Source of the DNA: G963556115 sp963667375 | GTDB taxonomy: Bacteria; Planctomycetota; SZUA-567 | Direction: 5' to 3' | Assembly: GCA_963667375.1 (NCBI GenBank) | Contig: OY763323.1 | Span: 2,666,001-2,730,000, forward strand | Length of the DNA: 64,000 nt | In this document: in pieces, positions 1 through 9,079 of the stretch | How the letters are laid out: every line of letters begins with the position of its first letter | Position numbering within the stretch: the stretch's first letter is position 1 | Translations under genes and position numbers: made by a program | The notes under the pieces: model-generated | Told to the model about the DNA's origin: nothing | Database searches by the model: none | What the model saw: the letters and a program-made list of their open reading frames with translations, nothing else

Positions 1-78
1 CCAATCTGGGATAATGTATCGGTTGTTTATGATAAATTTATAGAGGCGCAAAGGCGTAAAAAACGCGCGCAGGCATGA
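1..78 (+). CDS. C-terminal end of an unidentified protein (partial)
   Basis: The first frame is open from the window edge to a TGA at 76-78 and gives 25 residues ending in a very basic tail (AQRRKKRAQA). It is followed within 15 bases by a strong hairpin, which supports a genuine gene end. Too little is present to assign a family. Confidence 0.6.
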   Translation, partial: PIWDNVSVVYDKFIEAQRRKKRAQA

Positions 79-90
79 TTTTTCTTTTAA

Positions 91-133
91 AATAAATAGA
101 GGGATATTCGTGGTGAATATCCCTCTATTTATT
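91..133. terminator. Bidirectional hairpin terminator
   Basis: A perfect 19-bp inverted repeat (91-109 with 115-133) has a 5-base loop and A/T-rich flanks on both sides. It lies between the convergent ends of the partial gene (stop at 78) and the TPR gene (stop at 152), so it can terminate both. Confidence 0.8.
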
Positions 134-151
134 ATGTATAAGGTATTTGCT

Positions 152-1651
152 TTAAAGAGCTAGGTCTGGAAGGTGAGAGGTGCTCTCCAGGGTGGTATCG
201 ACAGGGAAATCTGGTAATTCCGGTTCATTATGTTGTGAGACGCTGTTGTTCTCAATATTGATACTGGTCATTTCTGATTCCATTTCCTGCAATATCTGGT
301 CAAAGTTTTCAGCCTTGATCCCTGGTATTTTGACTTTATGAACTGAAATATCGGCATGTTCCGCAGTGTTTTCTTTCGCTGTAAGTTCGGTCTTGTCTTC
401 AGCCAGGGTTTCACTGGTACTGTCCATCTGTTTTTCAAGAGCAATAAGTTCTTTTTCACTGATCATATCATCAATTTTAACTTTGATATCGGTTTTTTCT
501 TGTTTTTCAGGTTTACTGGTGAACTTAATGCGTTTTTTTGGTGCGACCGGCAGGATTATTTCCTGAGTGCTGGCTTTGTTGACGGTAAGTTCACAACTCA
601 TTATTTCCGCCAGTAGTTTTCTGCCATTATAATGGTGTTCATTTATTTTGAGGCACTGTCTGGCGATACTTTCCGCTTTGTTGTAGTCATGAGTAATCTT
701 TGCTTTGAGCATTTCAATATACGCCAGAGCATAATAAATATCGCTGTCTGGAGTTTTAATAAGATTTTGGGCAATCTTGAACTCATTGATGCTGTATTCC
801 AAGAGTGACATATCACCATTAGATTTATAGAAGTCAATGAAGAATCCGGCTATTTCCTTATGGATATCGGCAGATGTATTGAATTCTGTACTTGTTTTAA
901 GCGCTTTGCCGTAGGTTACTGCAGCTTTGCTGTAGTTTCCGGATTTTGCCAGAATACGAGCATTGTCAAGAATTGCCTTGGCGGTCTGACGTTTGTTCTC
1001 TTGCTCACGTTCAGCCTTGATAGTTGATATTTCAGTCAACTTATGTTCGATCAGTTCATTAACATATAGCGGCACATGGCGTTCACGGGCTATTTCAAAA
1101 CAAATTTTAGCTTTCTGAAATTCATTGTTCTCAATAAACTTGATGGCTCTTGTGACCTGGCTGGCCATAGACTGATCAAGATCATCTTCCTTGAGTATCC
1201 TGATATCTGTTACTTTTATCCAAGGCATATTTGCATATAGACTTTCAACAACTCCGGTAATCTCAATTTTTTCAAATTGATTGATAATTCTTAAGATGTT
1301 TATCAGCCTGGTGTTATTCTTCTCTAGATATAATGTAGGGTAGACCTTATTAAGTTCGTTTTCTTTCCAGAATTTAATGTCACTATTCCATACAGAAAAA
1401 TTTTCGAACTGTTCCTGGTTGAAAAATTCATCCTTATCTCTGAACATGTTGCCTCTGGCTGCAAAACGTGAAATAAATGTAACCTTTCTATCCTTTAATG
1501 CCAGAGGATTTTTGGCAATATCAGAGATGTTGATCATTACCGGTCGGATCTCTTTTTCAGGTTCTTTCCAGGCGCGTGCACGTGAGCCGATTACAGCAGC
1601 GGCAGTTGCCAGAACAGCTATAAATAATATGTAATTTCTGAATTTGCTCAT
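152..1651 (-). CDS. Membrane-anchored TPR-repeat protein of unknown function
   Basis: 499 residues. Residues 7-26 form one hydrophobic segment (signal anchor or uncleaved signal), so the bulk is probably periplasmic. Residues about 40-155 alternate short beta-like stretches and read like a small OB-type domain. Residues about 160-360 are helical, with TPR-like spacing of Ala/Tyr/Gly positions. The last 130 residues are Glu/Thr/Lys-rich and probably disordered. It is divergent from the neighbouring dehydrogenase. I see no catalytic motif, so a scaffold or protein-interaction role is an inference from the TPRs only. Confidence 0.7.
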   Translation of the reverse strand: MSKFRNYILFIAVLATAAAVIGSRARAWKEPEKEIRPVMINISDIAKNPLALKDRKVTFISRFAARGNMFRDKDEFFNQEQFENFSVWNSDIKFWKENELNKVYPTLYLEKNNTRLINILRIINQFEKIEITGVVESLYANMPWIKVTDIRILKEDDLDQSMASQVTRAIKFIENNEFQKAKICFEIARERHVPLYVNELIEHKLTEISTIKAEREQENKRQTAKAILDNARILAKSGNYSKAAVTYGKALKTSTEFNTSADIHKEIAGFFIDFYKSNGDMSLLEYSINEFKIAQNLIKTPDSDIYYALAYIEMLKAKITHDYNKAESIARQCLKINEHHYNGRKLLAEIMSCELTVNKASTQEIILPVAPKKRIKFTSKPEKQEKTDIKVKIDDMISEKELIALEKQMDSTSETLAEDKTELTAKENTAEHADISVHKVKIPGIKAENFDQILQEMESEMTSINIENNSVSQHNEPELPDFPVDTTLESTSHLPDLAL

Positions 1652-1769
1652 TTTTTGTCTCGCACATGGTTATTAGTATTTTTTATCAGGTCTTTATGCC
1701 TATAATAGAATATCGTCAACTTTAATCGTGGAGCTTTAACCTTTTTCAACTTTTTTCGGGAATAACACC

Positions 1770-2714
1770 ATGAATAAAAAAATTGCCGTATTTTTAGTTA
1801 ATAGTGAGGTCGGAGGGTGGCATGCTTCAAAAGATGATATTCGCTATTTGTGTGATCTGTTACCTGAGTATCAAATATTTAAAGCGGCAACAGTTGAGGA
1901 GTTCAAGGATTTACTGCCGCATGTGGCTATTGCTCTTACCTGGAAATATCGTGACGAATGGGTTGAAGAGTATCCCAATGTAAAAGTAATGGGATCACCA
2001 GCAGCCGGTCAGGAATTTTTGCCGGAGATAATAAAATCTGATATGCATCTTGTCCGCGGGTCATTTCATGGTATAACTATGTCGGAAACTGCAATTGGAA
2101 TGATGCTTGAGCACTCTAGAAGAATAGCTGAGGCTGATGTGCGTATGCACAGTGGAGAAATTTGGCCCCGGGCAGCTCTTGCTAAGAATTTAAGGAGCTT
2201 TACCCATTCTCATGTAATGATATTCGGGTTTGGCGCAATCGGTACCATTACTGCCAGACGACTTAAAGCATTCGACTGCCGGATTACGGGGGTTAAGCGT
2301 AGTCTTACAGGATACCCAGACTATTTTTCCTCAGGTGATTCAATCGTCAATTTTGACTCTGTGATGGAGATACTGCCTACTGTCGATCATCTGGTCTCTT
2401 TTCTGCCGGATACTGAACAGACAACTGATATAATTAATTATGAGGTATTAAAGCGTTTGCCGAATCACGCGGCTGTTTATAATCTCGGTCGGGGGAATTC
2501 TATTGCGCAGGATGATTTGATCAGGGCGTTAAATCAGCATGAAATTTCCGGGGCTTATCTTGATGTCTTCAAAGAAGAGCCGCTGACTGGGGATTCGCCT
2601 TTACGGAATGTTGAGAATTTATTTATTATGCCGCATGCCTCGGCAATTTCTCCGGATTATCTGCGGTTGTTTTTTGCGGAATTGCCTGCTAAATTTGCGG
2701 AATTGGGCCTATAA
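1770..2714 (+). CDS. D-2-hydroxyacid dehydrogenase, NAD-dependent
   Basis: 314 residues, normal for the D-isomer 2-hydroxyacid dehydrogenase family, which interconverts 2-keto acids and 2-hydroxy acids using NAD(P)H. The Rossmann motif GFGAIG is near residue 153. The catalytic triad of the family is recognisable: Arg in NLGRGNS, Glu in DVFKEEPL and His in MPHASA. The substrate cannot be read from the sequence; glyoxylate/hydroxypyruvate or a phosphoglycerate-like acid are possible. It appears monocistronic and ends just before the hairpin at 2777-2820. Confidence 0.88.
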   Translation: MNKKIAVFLVNSEVGGWHASKDDIRYLCDLLPEYQIFKAATVEEFKDLLPHVAIALTWKYRDEWVEEYPNVKVMGSPAAGQEFLPEIIKSDMHLVRGSFHGITMSETAIGMMLEHSRRIAEADVRMHSGEIWPRAALAKNLRSFTHSHVMIFGFGAIGTITARRLKAFDCRITGVKRSLTGYPDYFSSGDSIVNFDSVMEILPTVDHLVSFLPDTEQTTDIINYEVLKRLPNHAAVYNLGRGNSIAQDDLIRALNQHEISGAYLDVFKEEPLTGDSPLRNVENLFIMPHASAISPDYLRLFFAELPAKFAELGL

Positions 2715-2776
2715 TTTGCAATTGTATCTTTGTAATGCTAGCTTCTTTTAGAAGGATTTGAGGCAGGGGATTGGCG

Positions 2777-2820
2777 AGTTACCTGACAGGATAATGTCTT
2801 ACTTCTCCTGTCAGGTAACT
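2777..2820. terminator. Hairpin terminator between convergent genes
   Basis: A 14-bp perfect inverted repeat (2777-2790 with 2807-2820) lies 62 bases after the dehydrogenase stop and 7 bases beyond the kinase stop on the other strand. The position suits shared termination; U-runs are modest. Confidence 0.65.
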
Positions 2821-2826
2821 GGAAGT

Positions 2827-4041
2827 TTACTGGGAAATGCTGTGCAGTAAATATATGATGTAACCGGCGGCGGCAACAAGCAGTACCCCGGCTCCAATCA
2901 AACCTGCTGTAAGATACTTTACTTTTTTGGCTAGGATTGAATTAGTCGGTGATATTGGTGCAAATGATGTGGTCGGTGCCGGCTGGCTGTTAGGCGATAT
3001 TGTCAGTCTTACCGCTTCCAGTTCGGTGATTATTTCCGCAAAAGACTGTTGTCTCTTGTCAGGATCTTTTTCCATCATTTTATAGATAATCGAACATAAT
3101 TTATTGGGGGCTTCCGGGCAGTATTCCTTGATGCTAGGCGGTTTGTGGAAAATATGGCTGTCGAGCACATCTTCACTGGTTCCATAGAATGGCGGAGTAC
3201 CGCAGATCATGTGATACATGGTGACCCCAAGGCAGTAGATATCGCTGCGGTAGTCGATGGTGCGGTCTCCTGAGGCCGCTTCTGGTGAGATATAATCAGG
3301 TGTGCCGAGAATCTCTCCGTTAGGAGAGAGAATGGAATCAAGTGAGCTTTTGACAAAGCCAAAATCTCCGAGTTTGGCAATGCCTTTGCGGGTGAGCATT
3401 ATGTTTCCGGGTTTTACATCGCGGTGTACAATCTTTTTGCCTGCCAGATAGTCGAGAGCACTCGCTACCTGCGTTATAATATTTATACTCTCAAGTATCG
3501 GGAGTTTCTTTTGTTCGTCAAGCATCTTTTCTACCGGATCACCATCAATAAACTCCATGGAGTAGTATAGCTGGTTGCGGTGTCTGCCAACATCAATAAC
3601 CTGGATAAGGTTGGGGTGAGAGAGTCTGCCGACAAGTCTGGCCTCGACCAGAAAGCGTTTTCTGAACTCATCATCGCTGAGCCATTTTTCGTGAAGAACC
3701 TTGAGCGCTACTACCCGCCCCATACTTAACTGACGGGCTTTGTAAACAACCCCCAGACCACCTTCACCGATCTTACTTATAATTTCATAGCCGCCAATTT
3801 TCTCACCAATATTTGTAGCATCACGCAGGAGACGTTCCTGAGCTTTATAGATAGCCCAGACTTCTTCCTCTTTTACATAATTCAGCTCTTTGAGAATATC
3901 TTCCAAAGTCCGGGTTGTTTCACTGTTCTGTTCTTTTTCTTTCTCAAGTAACTCTTGAGCTTCTTCGAGCTGTTCGTGATTGATAATTTTATGCGCGATA
4001 GCAAGTGTTCCAAAATCAAGGTCTTTATTAGCGTCTGCCAT
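2827..4041 (-). CDS. Eukaryote-like serine/threonine protein kinase with C-terminal membrane anchor
   Basis: 404 residues. An acidic helical N-terminal region (1-75) precedes a Hanks-type kinase domain at about 84-345, with glycine loop GEGGLGVVY, ATP-binding Lys114, HRD at 206-208 and DFG at 226-228. The APE position reads SPE. After a Pro/Ser linker a single hydrophobic segment (about 376-398) anchors it, so the kinase domain is cytoplasmic and there is almost no extracytoplasmic part (no PASTA or other sensor). Its start overlaps the end of the phosphatase gene by 14 bases, implying translational coupling and an antagonistic pair. All key catalytic residues are present, so it should be active. 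Confidence 0.93.
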   Translation of the reverse strand: MADANKDLDFGTLAIAHKIINHEQLEEAQELLEKEKEQNSETTRTLEDILKELNYVKEEEVWAIYKAQERLLRDATNIGEKIGGYEIISKIGEGGLGVVYKARQLSMGRVVALKVLHEKWLSDDEFRKRFLVEARLVGRLSHPNLIQVIDVGRHRNQLYYSMEFIDGDPVEKMLDEQKKLPILESINIITQVASALDYLAGKKIVHRDVKPGNIMLTRKGIAKLGDFGFVKSSLDSILSPNGEILGTPDYISPEAASGDRTIDYRSDIYCLGVTMYHMICGTPPFYGTSEDVLDSHIFHKPPSIKEYCPEAPNKLCSIIYKMMEKDPDKRQQSFAEIITELEAVRLTISPNSQPAPTTSFAPISPTNSILAKKVKYLTAGLIGAGVLLVAAAGYIIYLLHSISQ

Positions 4042-4498
4042 TATTGGTTATCTCCTTGTAATATTTGTAAACAATTTCTTCCTGATCAGAGGTTTCGATC
4101 GATCCTGGACGGATTGTGCGAACTGATTCAATTGCATTCTCCGCAGTCTCGCCTATAAATACGAGGTAACAAGCAAGCATGGTGCCCGTTCTTCCCATTC
4201 CTGCTGCACAGTGGACGGCTACTCCAATGTTCTGTTTGTGCATCAGCGACACATAGTCCGTAAATTCAGCAATCTGCGCCAGTGTCGGTGGTGTAAGATC
4301 GGTAATGGGTAAATGCAGGTAGTTAAAGCCTTTTGCAGCCAGTAAGTCAGGTGGAAGTGGATATTCAGTCAGCGTAACCACCGACTTAACTCCATCATCA
4401 AGGAGCTGCTGCAGGTCATCTTCTATGGGGTTTATAATCCCCGGGTATGCCATGCCGGCTAGAAGTTTGGGGATAATAAATGAATAATTGCTCGGCAT
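4028..4498 (-). CDS. Dual-specificity (cysteine-based) protein phosphatase
   Basis: 156 residues. The P-loop signature HCAAGMGRTG gives nucleophile Cys97 and Arg103; the likely general acid is Asp67 in the PITD stretch. This is a compact atypical dual-specificity phosphatase, cytoplasmic, with no signal or extra domain. It overlaps the downstream Ser/Thr kinase by 14 bases, so the probable substrate is the kinase itself or its targets. A role on small phosphorylated metabolites or RNA cannot be excluded, since atypical members of this family do that too. Confidence 0.9.
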   Translation of the reverse strand: MPSNYSFIIPKLLAGMAYPGIINPIEDDLQQLLDDGVKSVVTLTEYPLPPDLLAAKGFNYLHLPITDLTPPTLAQIAEFTDYVSLMHKQNIGVAVHCAAGMGRTGTMLACYLVFIGETAENAIESVRTIRPGSIETSDQEEIVYKYYKEITNNGRR

Positions 4499-4518
4499 AT
4501 CTGCTCCTGTTCGGTATT

Positions 4519-4926
4519 TTAGGATAAGTCTTCAAAGGTGCTGGAAAACTCGTATACATTTTTAAAATCATCGATAGAGTCACAATCTCTCTTCTGCCAG
4601 TTCATTCCTTTATCATTGACCATGCAGTATACGATCTCACCAAAATCATCTGTCTTATAAACGTTCCAGGAGTTGAAGACCGCTTTGGTCATACAGCCCC
4701 AGCGTTCCCTGGCAATCTTTTTTATGCCGGCTAGGAGTTCTCTGCCGCTTACATGAAACTCTGAACCCTGTCCACGGTTGTTAAGACCATCATCTTCTGC
4801 AAGCATGCCTTTGCGCAGCCAGTTTGCAGTTAGAACAATTGCTTCTGAAACAAAAATAAATGCTTCCGGACTGTAGCGTCCGTCTCTTCTGGCAAGCTCT
4901 CTGATGTATTTAAGATGCTCATTCAT
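4519..4926 (-). CDS. Minf_1886 family protein
   Basis: 135 residues with the typical Minf_1886 pattern: an N-terminal helix ending RRDGRYSPEAFIFVSEA, a GREL motif, then an aromatic C-terminal region with the WNVYKTDDFGEIVY segment. Function is unknown. The family is found mainly in Verrucomicrobia, Planctomycetes and relatives, which is one of the better taxonomic hints in the window. It lies 15 bases after ricT and 20 bases before the phosphatase, inside the tmk-holB-ricT operon. Confidence 0.8.
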   Translation of the reverse strand: MNEHLKYIRELARRDGRYSPEAFIFVSEAIVLTANWLRKGMLAEDDGLNNRGQGSEFHVSGRELLAGIKKIARERWGCMTKAVFNSWNVYKTDDFGEIVYCMVNDKGMNWQKRDCDSIDDFKNVYEFSSTFEDLS

Positions 4927-4941
4927 AGCGGATAATCCATT

Positions 4942-6024
4942 TTATTGTTCATTTATAGAATTTTCGGGAGTATCTTCCTGGTCATTGTAATCAGAGTCAG
5001 AGTCAGAGTCAGAGTCAGCAGCATTCGCGCAGTGGCACTTGCAACAAGGCTCCTCTGGATCCGGGGAGTTACCATCGTCTTCACTGGAATTCTCAGCGGA
5101 CTTTGATCGATGCTTTTTCTGGTTCAATTCATGATCAATAACATCTTTAAGATTAATTGTCTCAACACTGCCATCATCACAGCATATCTGTATGTCTTTG
5201 CTCAGGATATGTGTATTCATTACGCAGCCGCTGAAATCCTTGGTTGCAACCCTGTCTCCTTTGCGAGGAAGTTGTGATTTATGGGATTTATAAACATCGT
5301 CTTCAAAGCGCAGACAGCACATCAGACGACCGCAGTGGCCACTGATTTTGCTGGGGTCGAGGGTCGTTTTCTGCATTTTTGCCATACGCATTGTAACCGG
5401 CTCAAGGTCATTAATGAAGGTGCGGCAGCAGAGTTCACGCCCGCAGTGTTCATAATCCGAGAGCATTTTGGCTTCATCACGAACACCTATCTGGCGCATT
5501 TCAATTCTTGTGCGATAGCGTCGGGCCAGATCTTTTACCAGTTCCCGGAAATCTACACGTCCGTCAGCTATAAAATAAAAAATAATCTTTTCACCGCTGA
5601 AGAGGTGTTCGATACAGACAAGCTTCATCTTCATTTCTCTGCTGCGAATGCGCTGCCGGCAGTACTCCATTTCTTCAGGTTCTTTCTGCGTGTGGATATG
5701 ATTTATGATATTCTTGTCGCTCATTGTCTGCTCACGCTCAACTGCACCGGATATTTCAGAGTTCTGTATGCCGACTTCTGATATCAGTTGCGGCGTACTG
5801 CAGATGATACCGGATTCAAGTCCTGAAACAGTTTTGATGATTATCTTGCTGCATTGATGGAGCTTCTCTATATTGGTATAAAAATAACCCTGTATTGCGG
5901 CTTTGGTGTATTTTACTCCGACAATATATTTATATTCATCAGGATTAAGCTCCAGATGATCTTTGGGTTTTTCACGTTTGCTGTGATTTGAGTGCGGATA
6001 CCTGCTGCTTATATCATCATTCAT
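4942..6024 (-). CDS. ricT: RicT/YaaT-like PSP1 domain protein with acidic tail
   Basis: 360 residues. The PSP1 core (about 30-280) carries the paired cysteine motifs CGRELCC (Cys194, 199, 200) and CGRLMCC (Cys231, 236, 237), which in the Bacillus RicT complex help hold Fe-S clusters and are linked to RNase Y-dependent RNA processing. The usual length is about 270-300; here a C-terminal extension is rich in Ser/Asp/Glu and ends in a DSD repeat run encoded by a 6-base tandem repeat near 4997-5020. It also has a CCKCHC motif just before that run, which could bind metal. Gene order holB-ricT is conserved in many bacteria. RicT assignment is firm; partners RicA/RicF are not seen here. Confidence 0.88.
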   Translation of the reverse strand: MNDDISSRYPHSNHSKREKPKDHLELNPDEYKYIVGVKYTKAAIQGYFYTNIEKLHQCSKIIIKTVSGLESGIICSTPQLISEVGIQNSEISGAVEREQTMSDKNIINHIHTQKEPEEMEYCRQRIRSREMKMKLVCIEHLFSGEKIIFYFIADGRVDFRELVKDLARRYRTRIEMRQIGVRDEAKMLSDYEHCGRELCCRTFINDLEPVTMRMAKMQKTTLDPSKISGHCGRLMCCLRFEDDVYKSHKSQLPRKGDRVATKDFSGCVMNTHILSKDIQICCDDGSVETINLKDVIDHELNQKKHRSKSAENSSEDDGNSPDPEEPCCKCHCANAADSDSDSDSDYNDQEDTPENSINEQ

Positions 6025-6027
6025 TAT

Positions 6028-7017
6028 TTATATCCTTGTATGTAAGGCAGTCACTGTACTGGCAACTGCATTTAGAGTAACTATTTCGGGGCGGACATTG
6101 GCATTCAATGTGTCGCCGGCTTCCCATAAATTTTCCAACGCACTATAGCTATTTAATGGCGAGAGCCCACAGCGCATTTCTCGTCGTATATACATTGCAA
6201 GTAAGTCCAGGATCTTCAGAGCCATATTACGCTTGGTGGCAGTATCTTTGCAGTCTTTGAGCTTTTGGGTAATTATTCTTGCAAATTGTATCGCCTCCGC
6301 TGGAGAGCAATACTCTGAAATTTCACATATATCCTGCCAGTTCTTTAGAGTGTCGGTACTGCTAAGTTCATGTGCTGTGCCTAATGATCCTTCTGCTAAT
6401 TCTGCCAGCTGTTCCGCGTCCTCGCTTGTCAGGTTATCATAAAGTCGTAAATATGAGATTATGGTCTCTCTGCTCAAATGGCTCAAACCTATTATCCGGC
6501 AGCGGCTGGTAATTGTTGCCAGCAGTCTGTCTGGGGCCGAACAGGTTAGAATTATTAAACTCTGAGGCGGCGGCTCTTCAAGAGTCTTGAGAAAAGCATT
6601 TGCGGCTTCGGTATTGATCCGCTCAACATCCGGTATAATACAGACTCTTCCGTTTCCATTCAAAGGCTTAAGACGCATAAAATCGAGTACCGGCGGGTGC
6701 TCGATATCTTCGTTGCCGGTGCTGTTGCGAGGTGTGAAACGCCTGATTCTGAGTTCTCCTGGCTCTCTTGGGAGTTCAAGGTAGTCCGGGTGATTTCCAC
6801 TCTGCAATAGTTTACAGCTTCGGCAGTTACCGCAGGCATCACTGTCTTGCGGATTCTGACAGAGGAATCTGGCGGCGAGCGCCTGCGCCAATGAGAGCTT
6901 TCCAATACCTTTGTCACCACAGAAAAGATAAGCGTGATTCAGGCGGTTGTGTGCTAGTGAAACGTATAATTCCGACTTTGCACGCTCCTGTTCAAGTATA
7001 TCCTTAAAGAATCTCAT
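6028..7017 (-). CDS. holB: DNA polymerase III subunit delta' (clamp loader)
   Basis: 329 residues from the ATG at 7017 (start of MRFFKDIL). The frame is open further upstream, but that extension is lysine-rich and lies inside tmk. It has the AAA+ P-loop GDKGIGK, the four-cysteine zinc module (CxxxxxxxxCGNCRSC type), the EEPP motif and the SRC arginine finger of clamp-loader subunits. It overlaps tmk by 14 bases, in the common tmk-holB-ricT order. Role: opens and loads the sliding clamp at the replication fork. Confidence 0.9.
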   Translation of the reverse strand: MRFFKDILEQERAKSELYVSLAHNRLNHAYLFCGDKGIGKLSLAQALAARFLCQNPQDSDACGNCRSCKLLQSGNHPDYLELPREPGELRIRRFTPRNSTGNEDIEHPPVLDFMRLKPLNGNGRVCIIPDVERINTEAANAFLKTLEEPPPQSLIILTCSAPDRLLATITSRCRIIGLSHLSRETIISYLRLYDNLTSEDAEQLAELAEGSLGTAHELSSTDTLKNWQDICEISEYCSPAEAIQFARIITQKLKDCKDTATKRNMALKILDLLAMYIRREMRCGLSPLNSYSALENLWEAGDTLNANVRPEIVTLNAVASTVTALHTRI

Positions 7018-7618
7018 CAACAAGCTCCAGCACAGCTTTTTCCACTTCTTCTTTTTCTTGGGCAGCATCAATAATATGCAGCCGCTGCGGCGGTATCAGG
7101 CGGAATGATTCCTTATAGCTTTGCCGTACCTGATTCATATACTCTATGCCTTTATTTTCCATGCGATCCTTCGCTCCCGAAATTCTTTTCATCCCTGTTT
7201 CCGCCGGTAAGTCAAGGAATATCACGTGGTCAGGCATTAGATTATCCGCACCGGCGCTGGTGACCGCAAGCAGAATGTTATTCGGGATTAAACCCGAAGC
7301 ACCCTGATAGGCGAGTGTGGAATATATAAATCTGTCACTTATAACATGCTGCTTACTCTGTAAGGCCGGGATAATCAATTCATTTACCAGCTGGTTTCTG
7401 CTGGAGGAATAGAGCAGGAGTTCGGTCAGGGGAGTCATACTGGTAAATTCGGGATTGAGAAGGATTTTGCGGATTGCGGTTCCTATTGCCGTCCCACCTG
7501 GATCCTGAACAAAAGTAGCACTTATTTCTTTGGCCGTTAAGTGCTTTCTGGTAGCTTCAATCATCGCGCTTTTACCGGCGCCGTCAGTTCCTTCAAAGAC
7601 AATAAATTTTCCAGTCAT
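7004..7618 (-). CDS. tmk: Thymidylate kinase
   Basis: 204 residues from the ATG at 7618, preceded by AGGA at good spacing; an upstream in-frame start at 7639 lacks this. The P-loop FEGTDGAGKS, the DRF/Y-type motif (SDRFIYSTLAYQG) and a lid region near residue 145 identify dTMP kinase (dTMP + ATP to dTDP + ADP). The DPGG motif takes the place of the usual EPGG. It is the first gene of the minus-strand operon running to the Ser/Thr kinase. Confidence 0.93.
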   Translation of the reverse strand: MTGKFIVFEGTDGAGKSAMIEATRKHLTAKEISATFVQDPGGTAIGTAIRKILLNPEFTSMTPLTELLLYSSSRNQLVNELIIPALQSKQHVISDRFIYSTLAYQGASGLIPNNILLAVTSAGADNLMPDHVIFLDLPAETGMKRISGAKDRMENKGIEYMNQVRQSYKESFRLIPPQRLHIIDAAQEKEEVEKAVLELVDEIL

Positions 7619-7746
7619 TATTATTCCTGCATATAGCAATTGCTATAATTATGTGATATTGTAAATGTAATTATTTTTGATTATTTGTCAAAATAATGCA
7701 AAATACATTATATGAGAGCGCTATGGCAAAGTAAATATAAAAAAAC

Positions 7747-7773
7747 AAAATCCCCCTGTAACAGGGGGATTTT
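7747..7773 (-). terminator. Rho-independent terminator of ackA
   Basis: GC-rich hairpin (five G:C pairs, extended by A:T pairs; arms 7747-7759 and 7761-7773) with a U-run on the minus strand, 26 bases beyond the ackA stop. Confidence 0.8.
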
Positions 7774-7798
7774 GAGATGTATAACTATTGGATTAAAT

Positions 7799-9007
7799 TT
7801 ATTTTACAAGGCGATAGGTATCAGAAGCGATAAAGCCTTCTTCATCGGTTGCAACAACCATAACTTTGATAGAGCTGTCAGGAGCCGAGATATCGCCTTC
7901 AACACCGCGCCAAGTATTCTTATTCTTGATTGGGTCAAGCTTTATACCGAAGTTTGACATGTTCTCACATGCAGACCAGCGGATAATTGGTGCATTCTCT
8001 CCGATACCGCCGGTAAAGGCAATCGCGTCAACCCGTCCCAGTACTGCCATGTATGCGCCGATAAACTTCTTTACGCGGTAACTGAAGAGATCGAGAACCA
8101 GCTGACCGCGACTTTCAGGACCGTTGTCTTCGGCATCGGCTTCAATATCACGCATATCGCTGGTCATCTCAGATACACCAAGAATTCCGGACTCTTTATT
8201 GAACATTTTATCAACTTCGTGGTAATCTTTACATACACCCTTTTCCATCAGATAGAAAGCAATTGCTGGATCAACATCACCACACCGGGTTCCCATCATC
8301 ACGCCGGCAAGAGGAGTCAAACCCATTGTGGTATCGATTGATTTACCATTCTTTACCGCGGTAATTGAGCCGCCGTTTCCGAGGTGACAGATAATGAGGT
8401 TCACCTGATGCTCAGGGATCCCAAGTATTTTTGCAGTTTTTCGGGTTACAAAGTTGTGTGATGTGCCATGGAAACCATATTTACGAACTTTGTGTTCTTT
8501 ATACAGTTTGTATGGTAGAGGGTAGAGGAAGGCGTGCTTTGGCAGTGTCTGGTGGAAAGCGGTATCAAAGACGGCAACCATTTTGACATCTTTACTCAGC
8601 GCTTCCTGTATTGCTTTAATACCGATGAGGTTAGGAGGATTGTGCAGCGGAGCAAGATCTGCTACCTCTTCGATACCTGTGATAACTTCATCATCAATAA
8701 CTACAGATGAATTATAACGTTCTCCGCCATGTACTACACGGTGACCTACTGCTTTGATTTCATGGATATCTTTGATAACACCGTGATCGGGATCAACAAG
8801 TGCTGCCAGTATAAGTTCCATACCTACTGTGTGATCTGGTATCTTTCTTTCAAACTGATGCTTGGTATCCTTTACTTTGTGTGTCAGAAGACCCTCATCA
8901 AGTCCAATGCGCTCTACCAGACCTTTTGCCAGCACTTTTTTTTCTGGCATGTCAAATACCTGGTATTTGATGGACGATGAGCCGCAGTTAATTACTAATA
9001 CAATCAT
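7799..9007 (-). CDS. ackA: Acetate kinase
   Basis: 402 residues, the standard length. Signature 1 VLVINCGSSSIKYQVF at the N terminus and signature 2 HRVVHGGERY near residue 85 are intact, as are the ADP-binding HLGNGGS and the C-terminal GIGENAP motif. It interconverts acetyl phosphate and acetate with ATP gain in fermentative overflow. No phosphotransacetylase gene adjoins it. The ATG is preceded by AAAAGGGG, and a promoter is visible at 9052-9079. Confidence 0.97.
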   Translation of the reverse strand: MIVLVINCGSSSIKYQVFDMPEKKVLAKGLVERIGLDEGLLTHKVKDTKHQFERKIPDHTVGMELILAALVDPDHGVIKDIHEIKAVGHRVVHGGERYNSSVVIDDEVITGIEEVADLAPLHNPPNLIGIKAIQEALSKDVKMVAVFDTAFHQTLPKHAFLYPLPYKLYKEHKVRKYGFHGTSHNFVTRKTAKILGIPEHQVNLIICHLGNGGSITAVKNGKSIDTTMGLTPLAGVMMGTRCGDVDPAIAFYLMEKGVCKDYHEVDKMFNKESGILGVSEMTSDMRDIEADAEDNGPESRGQLVLDLFSYRVKKFIGAYMAVLGRVDAIAFTGGIGENAPIIRWSACENMSNFGIKLDPIKNKNTWRGVEGDISAPDSSIKVMVVATDEEGFIASDTYRLVK

Positions 9008-9051
9008 ATTTTCCCCTTTTTATCGAGCTATAACGAATTGAATTTAATATA

Positions 9052-9079
9052 AATATATTCTTATTTAATTGCGGGTCAA
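9052..9079 (-). promoter_or_regulatory. Probable sigma-70-type promoter of ackA
   Basis: On the minus strand TTGACC (9079-9074) and TATATT (9057-9052) are separated by 16 bases, about 45 bases before the ackA start. Position and match are good; not otherwise supported. Confidence 0.5.

Noticed and set aside
5281..5781. 166-codon open frame opposite ricT
   Set aside because: Antisense shadow of a well-supported gene; no ribosome site and composition set by the ricT frame.
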